This document shows, piece by piece, positions 10,730 through 22,300 of a stretch of 64,000 nt of DNA. Location of the stretch: the NCBI GenBank assembly GCA_027946555.1, contig JAPEVC010000113.1:1-64000 (forward strand), written 5' to 3'. The translations under genes and the position numbers were made by a program. Numbering within the stretch: the first letter of the stretch is position 1; each line of letters begins with the position of its first letter. The notes below the pieces were generated by a model that worked only from the letters and a program-made list of their open reading frames with translations, did no database searches and was not told where the DNA came from. The DNA comes from Gnomoniopsis sp. IMI 355080. Taxonomy: Eukaryota > Ascomycota > Sordariomycetes > Diaporthales > Gnomoniaceae.

Positions 10730-12639
10730 TTACTGAGGAGCCGCAGTCGGCATGCCATTGCGAGGAGCGTAGCCCCTCGCACCACCATAGCCACCACGTC
10801 CGCGTCCGCGACCCCGAAATCCACGACCGCGCCCACCACGGCCACGACGGAAGCCGCCATCAACGCTGGCCTGGCCGAATGTGTCAATATCCTTGCCGCG
10901 CTCTGCATTTCGGTCGAACTGGGCCTCCTTTCTCTGACGGTCCGTGCCGATGTTGTCGAAGAAAGACGTCTTCTTGTCGTAGGCGGGGGTGATCTCGCCA
11001 GTGTCCTTGGCTTCAACGCCCTCAGGGGTTTCACCAGCTGTAGTACCAGCGATCTTCTCCTTGATCACGTCGTCGCGGTTGAACTTCGCGTTGGCCTCCT
11101 CAAAGTCAAAGTCCGACTTCGGGATCTCGACCCTGGCAGCATGAGGGCCAACCGCGAAGGCGCCTGTAGCACCACGGCCACGGCCACGAGGAGCACCGCC
11201 ACGATTGTTCTGGACACCAGAGCGCACGGCGTTGATCGACATCTCGTTGACCTTCCTGGTCAAGTTGTCCATGCCGTTGACAGGAGCCTGTGGAGCAGTG
11301 TTTGCGTGACCGGTTTGGCCGAGTCTCGCAATGGCTGCCTGAACGACCGCCTTTCTAGCTGCCTCGGCTGGACTCTCGAACGTGGCGGGCGCATTGTTGG
11401 CAACACCCCTTGGGCCGGTGGGGATCTGTCTCGCGTCAGTCGTGGGGCCATTGGGGTTCTGGCTCTCAAGGTGGGCCGCTGTCTCCTTGACCTCTTGGAC
11501 GGATGGCTTGGATGCGACTGGAGGTGTAGGAGCGACAGGGTTGGCTTGGTTCATGGGCTGCTGCGAAAGAACTTGAGAGTCCGAGGACATCTCCACAGGA
11601 GCGGGAGCCTTTTGTTGACCAGCACCAGGGCCAATAGACGCTGCCTTGTCTCCTTGCTGTGGTCCTCCAACGTTGTTCGGAGCACTCTGCTGGTGCTGCT
11701 GGTGTGGTTGCTGCATGCCTGGCGGGGCACCTGGACCGGGCGGACCACCGGGGAAGCCGGGATAGGCCCAAGGAGGAGGCGCATTTTGCTGAAATCCACC
11801 CTGACCAGGAGGGAACCAACCGGCAGGAGGATAGCCCATGCCGTAACCACCAGGTCCCGGAGGAGGAGGGCCACCTCGACCCCAGCCCTGAGGCGGGCCT
11901 TGTGGCGGGTAGGGAGGGAAGACGTTGGGGTTTTGTTGGAAACCAGGAGCGCCTGGGGGGCCTTGGTGGTTGGGGCCGCCGGGAGCGCGTCCTGGGTGAG
12001 ATCGAGCCTGGTTGACGCATTTGTCAGTACTCGCAGTCTTGCGAGAGGATGGGATGGACAATAGGGTAGCCTTGTTGGATCAGAAGGAAGGCAACGGAGA
12101 TATCAACATGGGGTTTTTGCGCAATTCAGACAAAAGTTTGTGTTTTAACATCCGAAATGGTTCATCATGGTAGCCAGACCTGGGCAAATTCGGGAAGAGT
12201 ACTTACACCGACAATGGCAGGGTCGTTTGGCATCTGAGGGGGAAGGTTCTCCTTGGGAGCGGGAGCCTCGTCAACTCGTAGATCCTTCACATCGCTACCT
12301 CGGAAGACGATGAACTCGTATATTTGGGGCGAACCCTGGACCTCGTCGGCAGGGTCGGCTTTGCGACCCTCTGTGCCGTGCGACTTGACATTTTCGAGCG
12401 AGACGGTGGACTCAGTGGGGTTGATCTCGACTAGGGTTCCGACATAGCTGTTGGCGGGGTCAGTGGGTGGGAAACCAGGGCGCATGCGCACATGTGTGGG
12501 AGCTCGTACCGGATGTCGCTCTTGGAGATGAGGGAAATGACTGATCTAGAGAAGGCGTTGTTAGCTTTGAACCACTGGATGAAGCATCAATTGGGATGTG
12601 AACAGGAATGATGGCGACGAACCCAATAAAGTCAGACAT
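10730..12639 (-). CDS. scd6: Scd6/Sum2/LSM14-type RNP granule protein
   Basis: Four exons by splice signals and protein continuity: 12639-12623, 12545-12510, 12447-12207 and 12007-10730, giving about 523 residues. The N-terminus (MSDFIGSVISLISKSDIRY, then VGTLVEINPTESTVSLENV and SHGTEGRK) is an LSm14 domain split over three exons. A long Pro/Gly/Gln-rich linker follows. Then come the FDF box near residue 395 (SDFDFEEANAKFN), the FFD box (KTSFFDNI), the TFG box (ERGKDIDTFGQ) and a C-terminal RGG tail. This order defines Scd6/RAP55/LSM14, cytoplasmic translational repressors and decapping activators that bind eIF4G and Dhh1 and gather in P-bodies. S. pombe Sum2 is the nearest named relative. 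All introns have good signals, for example GTAAGT at 12206. The gene is divergent from the monooxygenase gene. Confidence 0.92.
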
Positions 12640-13771
12640 TGTGGGCAACCTGGGAGGGGTGTTGTCGCCTCGCTCAAGTCGCAGAAGAGTGAGTGGTATG
12701 TGGGTGTGGGTGTTGGTAGGAGGGGATCAAGGAAGAGAGAGAGATCTACATCAGCAGTAGCTTAAGCAGAAGGCAGGTGTATTTTCTTAGTGAAAAGCAG
12801 GAGGTTAGAGTGATTGTGCTTTGCAGAGGCAGAGGCACAGTGGACTGGCGGCGTTGGTTTGAGGGAGAGGGATTAATGAGGTGTCGCGGTTGTGGGTGTG
12901 GTTGTTGTTGTTGTTGCCAGGAAAGAAACTGCCACGAGGTTTGGTCAAGCTGAGTGCTGTGCTGAGTGCTGAGTGCTGAGTGGTGTGTGGCTGGGTTGCA
13001 AAGCTCAGTCTGAGAGAGCTGCAATGGGGGTAGTGCCCCGCCCCGGACCCGCCAAACCGATTCTGGACTAGCGCTGAACATCTACCTGCCTAGGTCCCCA
13101 GGTACCGGCAGGAATCCCGGTTCTGACTTCACCTGCTCAATAAGGCTGTCACAACAACTTCACTTATCATCTCGATTTATAATACCAGGAAAAGGCCTTG
13201 TTCTACGAGAAATAGATACATCAAGTCATATATCTTCAGCATGACAAATAGAAATTGGCCAAATTGGAAAAAGTAACAACAATATCAACAATAAGTAGCA
13301 GATTTTATCATCAGTGCCAGTCCCAATAATTGCAACAGGAGTTCTGCACATATTGCCTACGCTACAATCCTCACTGTATTGCTTCAATTTTGTTTTGACA
13401 TTGTCGAATGATCAGTCTCAGTCTCTATACCAGGACCATGAACAACTGTTTTGTTACGGGGAAGACAGGACTTGAGTCCCTAGGTATTGATTCATCCCCC
13501 TAGCGAATTTATGGGGTCTTCACGCAGGCCACCATTCCGTCGGCATCTGCTCAGCTTGCCTCTGACTCGGTCCACCGCGCATGTTCCGATAACTTGGCAA
13601 GGGTTCTGTTCCCCTCATCTGAACGATCACTCGAACAGAGAATGTTTATTTTGCAAGTGCTATGCTACTTGTTGGAGCTCAGTGAGCTGTTGCGTCATTC
13701 GACTAATCGACAATTCGCCCAAACTTGCTTATAGAGACCACTCTGATCCGTTGTCCACTACAAAAGCCACA
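12640..13771. other. Divergent intergenic region between Scd6 and the FAD monooxygenase
   Basis: 1.1 kb between two divergent genes, so it should hold both promoters and leaders. The Scd6 side has GTT repeats and a GAGTGCT tandem (12950-12983). An ORF frame stays open upstream of the monooxygenase ATG back to 13487, but it lacks protein-like composition. Confidence 0.6.
12950..12983. repeat. GAGTGCT tandem repeat
   Basis: Four imperfect copies of (GCT)GAGTGCT in tandem, read directly. The tract lies in the Scd6 upstream leader region. Confidence 0.8.
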
Positions 13772-15022
13772 ATGCCAATAGAAGGAATAGAAATAGACAC
13801 GTTAATCGTCGGCGCGGGCCAGGCGGGACTGGCAATGAGCGCGCACCTCCACACGCACAACATAACGCATCTCATCGTCGAGCGAAAGCGCATAGCGGAA
13901 CGATGGCGCTCGGAACGCTGGGACTCATTTGTCGCTAACGGGCCGGCCTGGCATGACCGCTTCCCAGAATACCCTTTTGCGAATGCCGCCCCTGACGACT
14001 TCCCTACAAAGACCCAAATTGTCAACTATTTTGAACAGTTCGCTGCTTCAATCAACGCCCCGGTACGTTGCGGCGTTACTGTTGAGGCTCTTTATAGAAA
14101 CTCTGATAAATCTGGCTTTCGCGCGGAGACATCAGAAGGGCCCATCGAGTGTCGGCGCGTCGTCGTAGCCACAGGTGCCTTTCAGAAACCAGTCGTTCCT
14201 GGTGTGATACCCCATGAATCCGGGATAATCCAGATGCACTCGAGCGAGTATCGAAATCCATCCCAGCTACCACCTGGTGCAGTTTTGGTTGTAGGAGGCG
14301 GGTCCTCCGGAGTTCAAATTGTCGATGAAATCCTCCATGACGGGAGACGCGTGTATCTCTCGGTTGGAAATCACAAGCGCCCACCCCGGCGTTACCGTGG
14401 TCAGGACAGCTCCTGGTGGCTGGATAGACTGGGCAGATGGGACATGCGTCCCGTGGGAAACAACACGAAGCATGTACCGATCGCGGTCAGTGGATCCAAT
14501 GGCGGATGGACAGTTGACTTCAGGGAGTTGGCCCAACGTGGAGTGGTATTACTCGGACACACAGAGAGTTACCGTGACGGAGTGCTTCATTTCGCGCCAG
14601 ACCTGAGGGAGAATATCGAAAAAGGTGAACAAGATTATCTATCATTCCTGAAGGAGTGTGATGAGTTGATTGAAAGAGAGGGCCTCGACTTCCCCGAAGA
14701 GCGAGAAGCTCACCAGATCATGGCTGATTCAGCATGCTTGAATCATCCACAGCTCGAGATAGATCTCAAAAAGGAAGGTATCTCGGTGGTCATTTGGGCG
14801 ACCGGCTATTCGTCTGATTTTGAATGGGTCAGAATTGACGATGCATTCGATCCCAGCGGTCGACCTTGTCATGATGCCGGAGTTTCTTGTGTCCCAGGAT
14901 TGTATTTCATTGGGCTACCTTTCCTTTCTCGCCTAGGATCGGCCTTTATATTTGGTGTTTGGGACGATGCAAAGCACTTGAGCAAGCACGTGGCGCAAAT
15001 CGATTCAGGTACAACTGGATAA
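13772..15022 (+). CDS. FAD-dependent flavin monooxygenase, CzcO-like (COG2072)
   Basis: Intronless, 416 residues from the ATG at 13772 (MPIEGIE). Residues 9-19 form the FAD Rossmann motif (DTLIVGAGQAG). ERWRSERWDSF and FPEYPF follow as in class B-type flavin monooxygenases. A second, NADPH-binding Rossmann motif (VVGGGSSG) lies near residue 173, and the ATGYSSDF motif near residue 345. The C-terminus GLYFIGLPFLSRLGSAFIFGV is typical of the group. The family uses NADPH and O2 to oxygenate small substrates; the substrate here cannot be told. The frame is open for 95 codons upstream to 13487, but that part does not resemble the family, so the internal ATG in CCACAATGC is preferred. The lack of introns and the bacterial-type domain plan could indicate an old horizontal transfer; this is inference only. 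Confidence 0.88.
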   Translation: MPIEGIEIDTLIVGAGQAGLAMSAHLHTHNITHLIVERKRIAERWRSERWDSFVANGPAWHDRFPEYPFANAAPDDFPTKTQIVNYFEQFAASINAPVRCGVTVEALYRNSDKSGFRAETSEGPIECRRVVVATGAFQKPVVPGVIPHESGIIQMHSSEYRNPSQLPPGAVLVVGGGSSGVQIVDEILHDGRRVYLSVGNHKRPPRRYRGQDSSWWLDRLGRWDMRPVGNNTKHVPIAVSGSNGGWTVDFRELAQRGVVLLGHTESYRDGVLHFAPDLRENIEKGEQDYLSFLKECDELIEREGLDFPEEREAHQIMADSACLNHPQLEIDLKKEGISVVIWATGYSSDFEWVRIDDAFDPSGRPCHDAGVSCVPGLYFIGLPFLSRLGSAFIFGVWDDAKHLSKHVAQIDSGTTG

Positions 15023-16186
15023 GATGGCATTGATGTGGCAGACACCTCGGCTTGCAGATTGTTGTAAGAGAAAAAGAGTGAATGGCGAGCTCCGTCGTGA
15101 TACGAGGCATTGAGATTTCTGGTCACCTTTGCTATCTTGTCACCCGTCGAGTCCAAGAAGCCCTATTCACGTTTTGATTATATACCATGACTCCTCAGAC
15201 ACAAGCTACTAATATCTGTAGGCCTAGCCACCAGACGGCTAGAGAAGGCATCGCAATGAATTTCCAAATTTGATCCCCCTCTGAAGCCTCTTTTGTTACT
15301 GCCCATTTGTGATTGTGAAGGAATTACCACCCACGATCTTGTCCGCCCTCAGCCCGCCTTGCGCAGGGGCCGGTTTAGAAAGGGATGCTTACGAAGACGA
15401 CAGGACAAGCGGCCGAGCGGAAGAGCCTTATCAAAAATTCTCCATCGGGCTGTTTCTCTAATGGAGCTGCAGGCGAATGTGCTTGAGGCTCACATGCACG
15501 TCTCGTAGAAATTGGACAGGGCTGAGCGACAAGCCCACGACTTCGTCACAATGTACCTGTATGTCCGCTTCCGTGGTTCTTGACCTCAGGTGTTCGGTGG
15601 TTGATATGATGTAGGACCTGTCATTGGGTTCTGACCCAAGTCACTTTCATCACAGCATCGCAATGTCAATTTTGTGGGCGCTCCGCCTGGTCCTGCCTAG
15701 CTGTGCCGCTGTTGAAGTGTTGCAGTGGAGGTTTCAACATGGCAATGATATCCGGTAGTGGTATGCTCAATTAGCCTTCAGAGGATGACTTCTGATTGTC
15801 AACCACCGCGCGGGAGTCTGGCCTCCACGAGCAGACTGACTGCAGGTATATGTCTCCACAACTTTTCTGATTTTAAGCGAGAACGTTTCCATCGCCAACC
15901 CGTGTGTACTCTCAAGGCTCGTTGATATTGATGCCCTCCTCACCCGGAGTCCTGCGTGCTTCCCGGTATGATCGAAGTGTCCACAGTGCCCACCTGCCGC
16001 TGTTTCGAGGAGAGGTACTTTGCCTGGTTTCCACAGAATTCCTTTTTCTGACGACGCTTCGAATGCCGTCTCCTTTGCTGTGTCTAGTCACAGATATGCT
16101 ATGTAGCTTCGAAATGCCTCAGCTCTTGAGCTCCACAGCATTACTGGAGAATCCCTGAAGCAGCAGCATACTCTGACCGCTGCCAC
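15023..16186. other. Intergenic, 1.16 kb, nothing recognised
   Basis: Short ORFs only. This is the 3' flank of the monooxygenase gene and the upstream flank of the decayed membrane-protein locus. Confidence 0.6.
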
Positions 16187-17539
16187 ATGAGAGACCTTGT
16201 CGACAAGCCCGCCAGAGCCTGCATCAGGCAGTTCAACGCACACCACTGCCGATCGCGGACCAATATCCTAGAAGTAGATCCATGGTCCGGGCGGGCTCAT
16301 CAGCCTCATCGGGGGCTCCTTTGGCATCTTCGGGGCCTCGGCTTCATCGCCTTTCTCTGGTCTGGCTATGGGCCCACCGCCGAGGCAGCGAGAGCCACAT
16401 GGGTGTGGCGCCAGCTCGCATTTCGCGGCTGGACGTCTCGCGCGATCACGCTCACGTCGCCTGCCCTTCAGCTCATCGTCGACGCCCAAGTCACCGTCTG
16501 CACTTCCATGATCGCAGCACTGCTTTCGCAGCGGTGGTCCGTCCGGCGTCTCGATGTGGCGCACATCTCGGTCATGCGCGGCACCGACTCCAGCTTGAAC
16601 ATCTTGTCTTGTTCTCCAATAGCTGGGTTGTCTTTTCTTATGTCGAGACTTGGCTGTTGCTCGCTCCTTCTAGGTCTCCCGGGTCTGGCTCTTCGGTTCA
16701 CCTCTACAGTTCTACTGTCTGATCTGAGGCCGTACATCATGGCCGGAGATCTCAACTCGTCACGGGTCGATAGTCTTTTCTCTTATCCGGGAGAAAAAAA
16801 AACTTCTCCCTCTTTCAGGGGAGTCTCATCAGCAACGCACCCACCTACTCGGTGTTAGCGAGGTTGCCACTAGGTATGCTGCCAAATCAGACGCTTATGT
16901 ATTCAGCGATAGCGGATTGAAGCAGAGAGGGCTTCTCCCACTAGTTGACTCTCAAAACCGAAACGTCAGTCCGCCAGTATTCGGGAAATGCCATGGTCTT
17001 CAGCTCAAAAGTAGCTTGCATGCGGCCAGCAGTGCTTAGTAGCCAGTACAGCACAATCGACGGCGAAGTGATGTTCGGCAACGGACGCACTGGATGCGTT
17101 CCTGAGCATGGGAAGTTTCCGTGCGTACAACCAGTTCCCACTCGACTCTATGGATGTCGCCGAAGACGTGACCATAATCACTGCCTTCGCGGTCAAAATT
17201 CGCGGAGCCTGCTTATCGGTGGACATGTGCGCGGGATTCATCTCGGTTACGACTCTTCTGGCGGCGGATCTGGCGCTCATTGGAGCCACCGTGGTTATAT
17301 TTGTCAGATATTCGCGATACTCGAGATGTGGAATTGTTTGGCATACCATCTCCCAGCTTGTGGGCTCTGAGGCTCAGCTACTAGAGCTTGGGGTTGACGC
17401 TAGAGACAGTGCTATCGCCAAGCATGTGCAGCACGTTGGACCGGGCGGAGATGTACTCATGAAGCTGGATTGGAGCAAACATAGTGGTAAATTAGGGATC
17501 TTGAGGTGTGAAGGTGCATACCAAACAGAGACGCCTTAA
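16187..17539 (+). pseudogene. Decayed fungal multi-pass membrane protein gene (several frameshifts, internal deletion)
   Basis: Family-like protein text runs in one direction but jumps frame. Frame 2 (about 16280-16790) reads as a membrane protein: WSGYGPTAEAARATWVWRQ, AFRGWTSRAITL, DAQVTVCTSMIAALL, DVAHISVMRG, LRFTSTVLLSDL, GDLNSSRVDSLFSY. Frame 3 (from about 16875) continues DSGLKQRGLLPLVDSQNR. Frame 1 (about 16960-17090) continues SVRQYSGNAMVFSSKVACMRP. Frame 2 again (about 17150-17500) supplies a last membrane helix and RYSRYSRCGIVWHTISQL. This order matches large uncharacterised membrane proteins I know from Sordariomycete genomes, but the middle part (roughly 200 residues or more) appears to be missing. 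No GT-AG pair explains the switch between SQNR and SVRQY. I read it as a relic of a once larger gene; assembly errors are a weaker alternative. Confidence 0.65.
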
Positions 17540-17966
17540 TTTCAGATGTGGAAGGTTCTTAGTTGGCAACACGCTATTGAAAGTCGGGACGTCTCGCTAT
17601 TATCAACTCACCAAGTTCCATATAGGCATTCTACTTCGTACCATTCCGGTGATGTAATTGGAGAGAAAATCATACCGAAGCCCGGCCTGTTGATTGAAAG
17701 GAGAGAAAGTAAAAAAATCCCGGCCGGAAGGATTCTGTACCAACGTTGGGCGTAGGCCTCAGCGCGCCTCCCAGTTACCACAATAGTGACGCCCTAACCC
17801 TTCTCCGGTGCCGGCGCTCGACCCAGTTGCGCCTGGGCAAGACCGTCTTTAGATGTCCTCATACCACTGATCTTGACCAACACAGCCAAAGTGGATCTGA
17901 CCTGCCGCATCACCTACTTACGAGGGTTATCTGATGCGCATTTCGTCTTTTCAACTTATTTCTTCT
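17540..17966. other. Intergenic, 0.43 kb, promoter region of the Nit gene
   Basis: No ORF of interest. It should contain the upstream region of the nitrilase-family gene. The frame of that gene is open upstream to another ATG at 17934. Confidence 0.5.
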
Positions 17967-19295
17967 ATGTTTGTGTTTTCCAGATGGGCAGTAAGACTCG
18001 TGCCAAAGACATATAGATCGCCCTGCCCTTCAGGCATCACCTCCGCACTTAACAAGCCCATTCGACGCTCCTTCTCTTCAACCTCGTCCAACATGACGAT
18101 AGCGGCAAGTTGGGAATTCCGAGATGCAGTATGGACTTATTTGCTAACATGGCCTGCGCGCAAAGGCAGTGGGTCAGATTTGCTCGACCGCTTCTATGAC
18201 GCACAACCTTCAGCAATGTTGTAGTCTCATGGAAGAGGCTGCAGGGAAAGGTGCAAAGGTGCGGGTCAGATCCTTCAGATGATCGATCATTTTCTTCAGG
18301 CCCCTTAAACCACGGCAAAGGAGAGGAACGACTGAGGTCCTGAAAGGTTGTTGTCTGTGAGCAGATTGCATAGGCGGCGGTCATGGGGGCGCATACTCGC
18401 CTTAGATTTCCCATCCAAATGTCTCTTCAATGTTGCCACATTACTCACCTATGTCGACGAAGGTCATATTCTTTCCCGAAGCGTCTGATTACATAGCATC
18501 CTCACCTGAGGAGTCACTCTCCCTCGCCAAATCCGAGACCGAGTCTCCTTTCGTCAAAGGCCTTCGAGCCGCCGCCCGGGAGCACAACCTCCACGTCAAT
18601 GTGGGCATCCATGTCCCAGTCCCGGTTGAGCCATCGTCGACACCTACTCTCTCAACGGCAGCCACAACAGCGGCACCCAGCGGAGAGACCACTAAGCTTC
18701 TCAACCGTACCATCTGGATCTCGCCCGATGGCCAAGTCGATCCGTCCCGCAGCTACGACAAGCTCCACCTCTTCGACTACGGCACCCTCCGCGAGTCGCG
18801 GCACACGCAGGCTGGCACGGCCCTCACGCCGCCCTTCACGAGCCCCGTGGGTCGTATCGGCAGCTTGATCTGCTTCGACCTGCGCTTCCCGGAGCCCGCT
18901 CTTGCGCTCGCCCACCCACCAGCCGAGAAAGGCTGGCAGCCGGCGCAGATCCTCACGTACCCATCCGCCTTCACCGTGCCAACGGGCGAGGCGCACTGGG
19001 AGCCGCTGCTCAGGGCGCGGGCTATTGAAAGCCAGTGCTGGGTGGTGGCTGCGGCGCAAGTGGCTTGGCACACCGGAGAGCAGGGAAAGGACGGGTGAGC
19101 TATGGACGCAGTCTAGTAGTCGATCCGTGGGGAAGGGTGAAGGTGGCGTTGCCTGGTGTGAGGGAGGTTGAGAAGGAGGGCCGGAAAGAGATGGTGATGG
19201 AGGCGGAGGCGGTGGGTGCGTTGGGGCTGGTGGATATCGATTTGGGCGAGTGGGAGGGTGTGCGCGAGAGAATGCCGCTTGTCCGGAGGACGTGA
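17967..19295 (+). CDS. Nitrilase-superfamily amidase (Nit1/yeast Nit2-like), with one apparent frameshift
   Basis: Exons: 17967-18104, 18166-18258, and 18463 to the end. The catalytic triad is present: Glu in FFPEASDY, Lys in SYDKLHLFDYG, Cys in SLICFDLRFPE. Also present are VGQICSTASMTHNLQQC and HWEPLLRARAIESQCWVVAAAQV. The closest family is Nit1/Nit2, which hydrolyses deaminated glutathione. Starting at 17967 (or 17934) adds an Arg/Ser-rich leader ending RRSFSSTSSN, like a mitochondrial presequence; the ATG at 18093 (MTIAA) would give a cytosolic form, so two isoforms are plausible. The first intron seems to be GC-AG (GCAAGT at 18105). Near 19083-19097 the frame shifts: frame 1 stops at TGA 19096, while SYGRSLVVDPWGRV continues in frame 3. 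One missing base would explain this. A GTGAGT...TTTCAG pair (19292-19350) could move the end to 19396. Confidence 0.8.
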
Positions 19296-19296
19296 G

Positions 19297-22200
19297 TTCA
19301 TGTTTCCCTTGCTTCTTGATCCCCTTTTCGTCCCCTCCCTTCCCTTTCAGGGGTCTCGGGAAGCCCCAGAATCGGGTTCAGCTTCTCTGCATCTAAGCGA
19401 GGCCGCCACCATCAGAAGCAACAAACACGTGCTTGAACACCCTGGCCTGTCCGTCAGTCTCAGACAGACATTGCATGAACTGAGAGCGGGATCTGTGGTG
19501 TGACCCTGCAGGCGGCTTGCGCCAGATCTACGCCGGGAACGAGAAACGTTTAAGCCATCAGGCAAGCCAGACCTGCCGGGTCACCGCAATAAGTAATAGA
19601 GCTACCCTCTATTGAGATCTAACGGTGGTTCGCATTCTCATTGAGACATCTTTTTTTGGCTCGCTCTCACCGCCTGGCCGTACAGGCTCGTCATTGTACA
19701 TTGCTTTGGGACTCCTGTGGTGCATCAAGATTACTTGTTTGACTCAGTTGGGCTAACAGATGCGGTTCGGGGCGTATCAGGGACGTATACTCCGAGCTCT
19801 AAGCTGCCCCGTGTTCAAAAGGCGCATCCAAACCATCTAGCAGCTCAAGCCAAGATGGATGCGGTCTCTTGTTTCCGTCACATGTCGCCATGACTTGATT
19901 GCGAGACAGCATGTCCTGTTTATGACGAATAGACAGAAAAAGCGGGCTATTTCTGGATGTAAAGCATTGCTTTCGATGAGTCACGACTAGACTCACTTTT
20001 GGGGCAGGAGAAGCAGGAACAATCACAGCTCGGATATTGCGAAGCAAGTTGGAACGTTCGAAGTTGCTGGGGTCCGGTAACGTCCGCTTTTAACGCGCAC
20101 CACGCTCCGGGAGTAAACCTCCATAAGGACTTTGACAGCTCGCTTCCGAGAAACTGGTATTATTATACTGATTGTTTAGCCTGAATGCGGTACGGGTGAA
20201 ATCTACGTTACAACCTTATGTTGCGATCATAATGATGACCTTCGATACTCGTACATGAGGACCACAATTTTCCATCCCCATTCTGTTTGCCTTACCAGCG
20301 CCCGGCAAGGCTGAGTGCCAACAAGGACTAACCCGGCCTCGGCGCATCCCCGGGACGGGCAGCCGGCGGGTTCGGACCCGTAGGAAGGTTTCTGTGGTAC
20401 CTCGCATTCGCACAGCGGCCCAGTACCGTGCTATTTCAGGACACCATGCGTTGCGAATGACAGTGTTTCAGGAATATTTGCCAGCATGGTCTCAAGCTTG
20501 GGTGAAGACACCAAGGGAAGTGAGTGACTGATGTCAGTCCCGGCTGTGTGTTTGTTTGTGGGAAATGATAGTCGGGATTTTCAGGGGGGCATGCTCTAGG
20601 GCCGAACGTCAGCCCGCCCCCCCCCGGGGGGAAGAGAGCCGTGGGGGGAAGGCAAGGCATTTTCACAGGCTGGGAGCGGCTGTTGATAACAGAAAGGTTC
20701 TGCAAGAAGGCTGAGGGCGCGAGGTACCTAGTTTCCTGATACTTTAATACTGTGGAGTTAACAGTGACGGGATGTAGATGGACGGCGGATGTTCCTGAGG
20801 CGCGGCCTGACGCTGGGGGAAGATTTTGCGACGAGATAAGAAGGGCCGATGGGCAGGGAGAGACAATAATGACAGAAAACGATTTGGAAGGGCACTATGT
20901 CAGCCTGAACTCTAACGACTCATGCGCAAGGTACTTTGTAAGTAGAAGGCCAACCGTCCAGCTGCGTCGGTCGACAGCCTGAATCTGAATGCAACCCCAT
21001 CTTTTTCTTTTTAATCCTGTTCTCTTTACAGCAAAAAGTCAGTTTGGTACGGAGTTCAGGACCCTCAATCTCGCTTGCGATTTGTCCGGTCATTGACAGC
21101 CTGGTTAAGCCCTGAAGCCAAAGCGTTGTCTTCCAGAAGCAGTGGAGCACAACCGTCATCTAACCCAAGCAGCCAGGCTATTTACTAAGTATTATTGCCT
21201 AGGTTGTTTAGGTATCAGCATTCGGGCCCCGGGTTCATCACGAGGCATTCAAGGAACCATGCGTGATTTTCCGCTTGTACTGGCATTTTCCCTCTTCCTC
21301 TCTGCCCATTCCGCTTTCCCTCCTCGTTCTCGTCCTCCTCCCCTGACTTAAGCCGGAATGAATGGGTCCAGGGTGTATCCCCAAGCCGCGGTCCACATTA
21401 CGCGGCTCAAGCCGATCGCCTTTTTTTTGCTGCAGGTACCGATGGAGCCCCCCCTCCCGTCGTTTCTCTTTTTGAGTGGCTGCATGACCAAGAAAAAAAA
21501 GGGTGGTGGCAGAACGAACCCCCCGTCGGCCGAAACGGACCGGGGGGCTAATGGGTTCGGCCGGGGGTCGATGCCCGGATTCCCAGGTTGTCGGGTGCAC
21601 AGAGCGAGAGAGGAGTATTGTTTTGCGTCTTTGCGGAAATACGCATTAGTCTCGACTCTATCTGCTACTTTGTAAAATTGTGCTCAGCCCTTGTTTTGTC
21701 TTTTTATTTATATTGTTGCTGTTTTGTATCCGTATATACTCGAGACGTACAGATAATTATAGATTGTATTAGTGGCAGAGCCTTTCCCGGCAGAGGTACG
21801 CTGAGCAGCTCACGATCTCAACCCTAAGCATACTCTGGAAATGAGAAGGAAGATCGCTTGCCTGAATGAGACCATGTAACAGCATCCCACGGGACTGGGT
21901 TGCCCGACCTGCATGCCAAATCCTGAATCCCCATCCGCTATGGTCTACTTAGTAATTCGCGCCTGCATGCAAGGAACAACCTCCCTCCCTCCCTCCCCAC
22001 ATTCTTTTGCCGCAAGCAGAAAGTGACGGGTCGCCTGACATCTGTATTTCCGTAGGCGTGACCGCATCTTCCATGTATGCAACGTATGGACGAGGACCAC
22101 TCTCTGACTTCAATTGCAGGAACGTAGTCTATGCAATTTGAGATCCCTCCCGCGATGGCGCCCCTACGTGGCTCGCGATACTCTCTACTTTAGGTGTTGA

Positions 22201-22300
22201 AGTAGGTTCGAATTGAGACATGTTGCACCTAATCAAGGAGAAAGAGAGAGGGCCAGGCATTTTTGTAATGTTTAAATTGATGTATTCTAAATGGAAGAAA
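19297..22300. other. Start of a 16.9-kb coding desert; no gene recognised
   Basis: Three kilobases with only short ORFs on both strands, none with family-like text or convincing splice chains. A C/G-rich knot lies at 20617-20648. There is no tRNA or repeat array. Confidence 0.55.

Noticed and set aside
11141..12064. 307-codon open frame on the plus strand
   Set aside because: Antisense shadow of the Gly/Pro-rich Scd6 coding exon.
13487..13771. 95-codon N-terminal extension of the monooxygenase
   Set aside because: The frame is open but the text does not resemble the family or a targeting sequence; the ATG at 13772 sits at the usual distance from the Rossmann motif.
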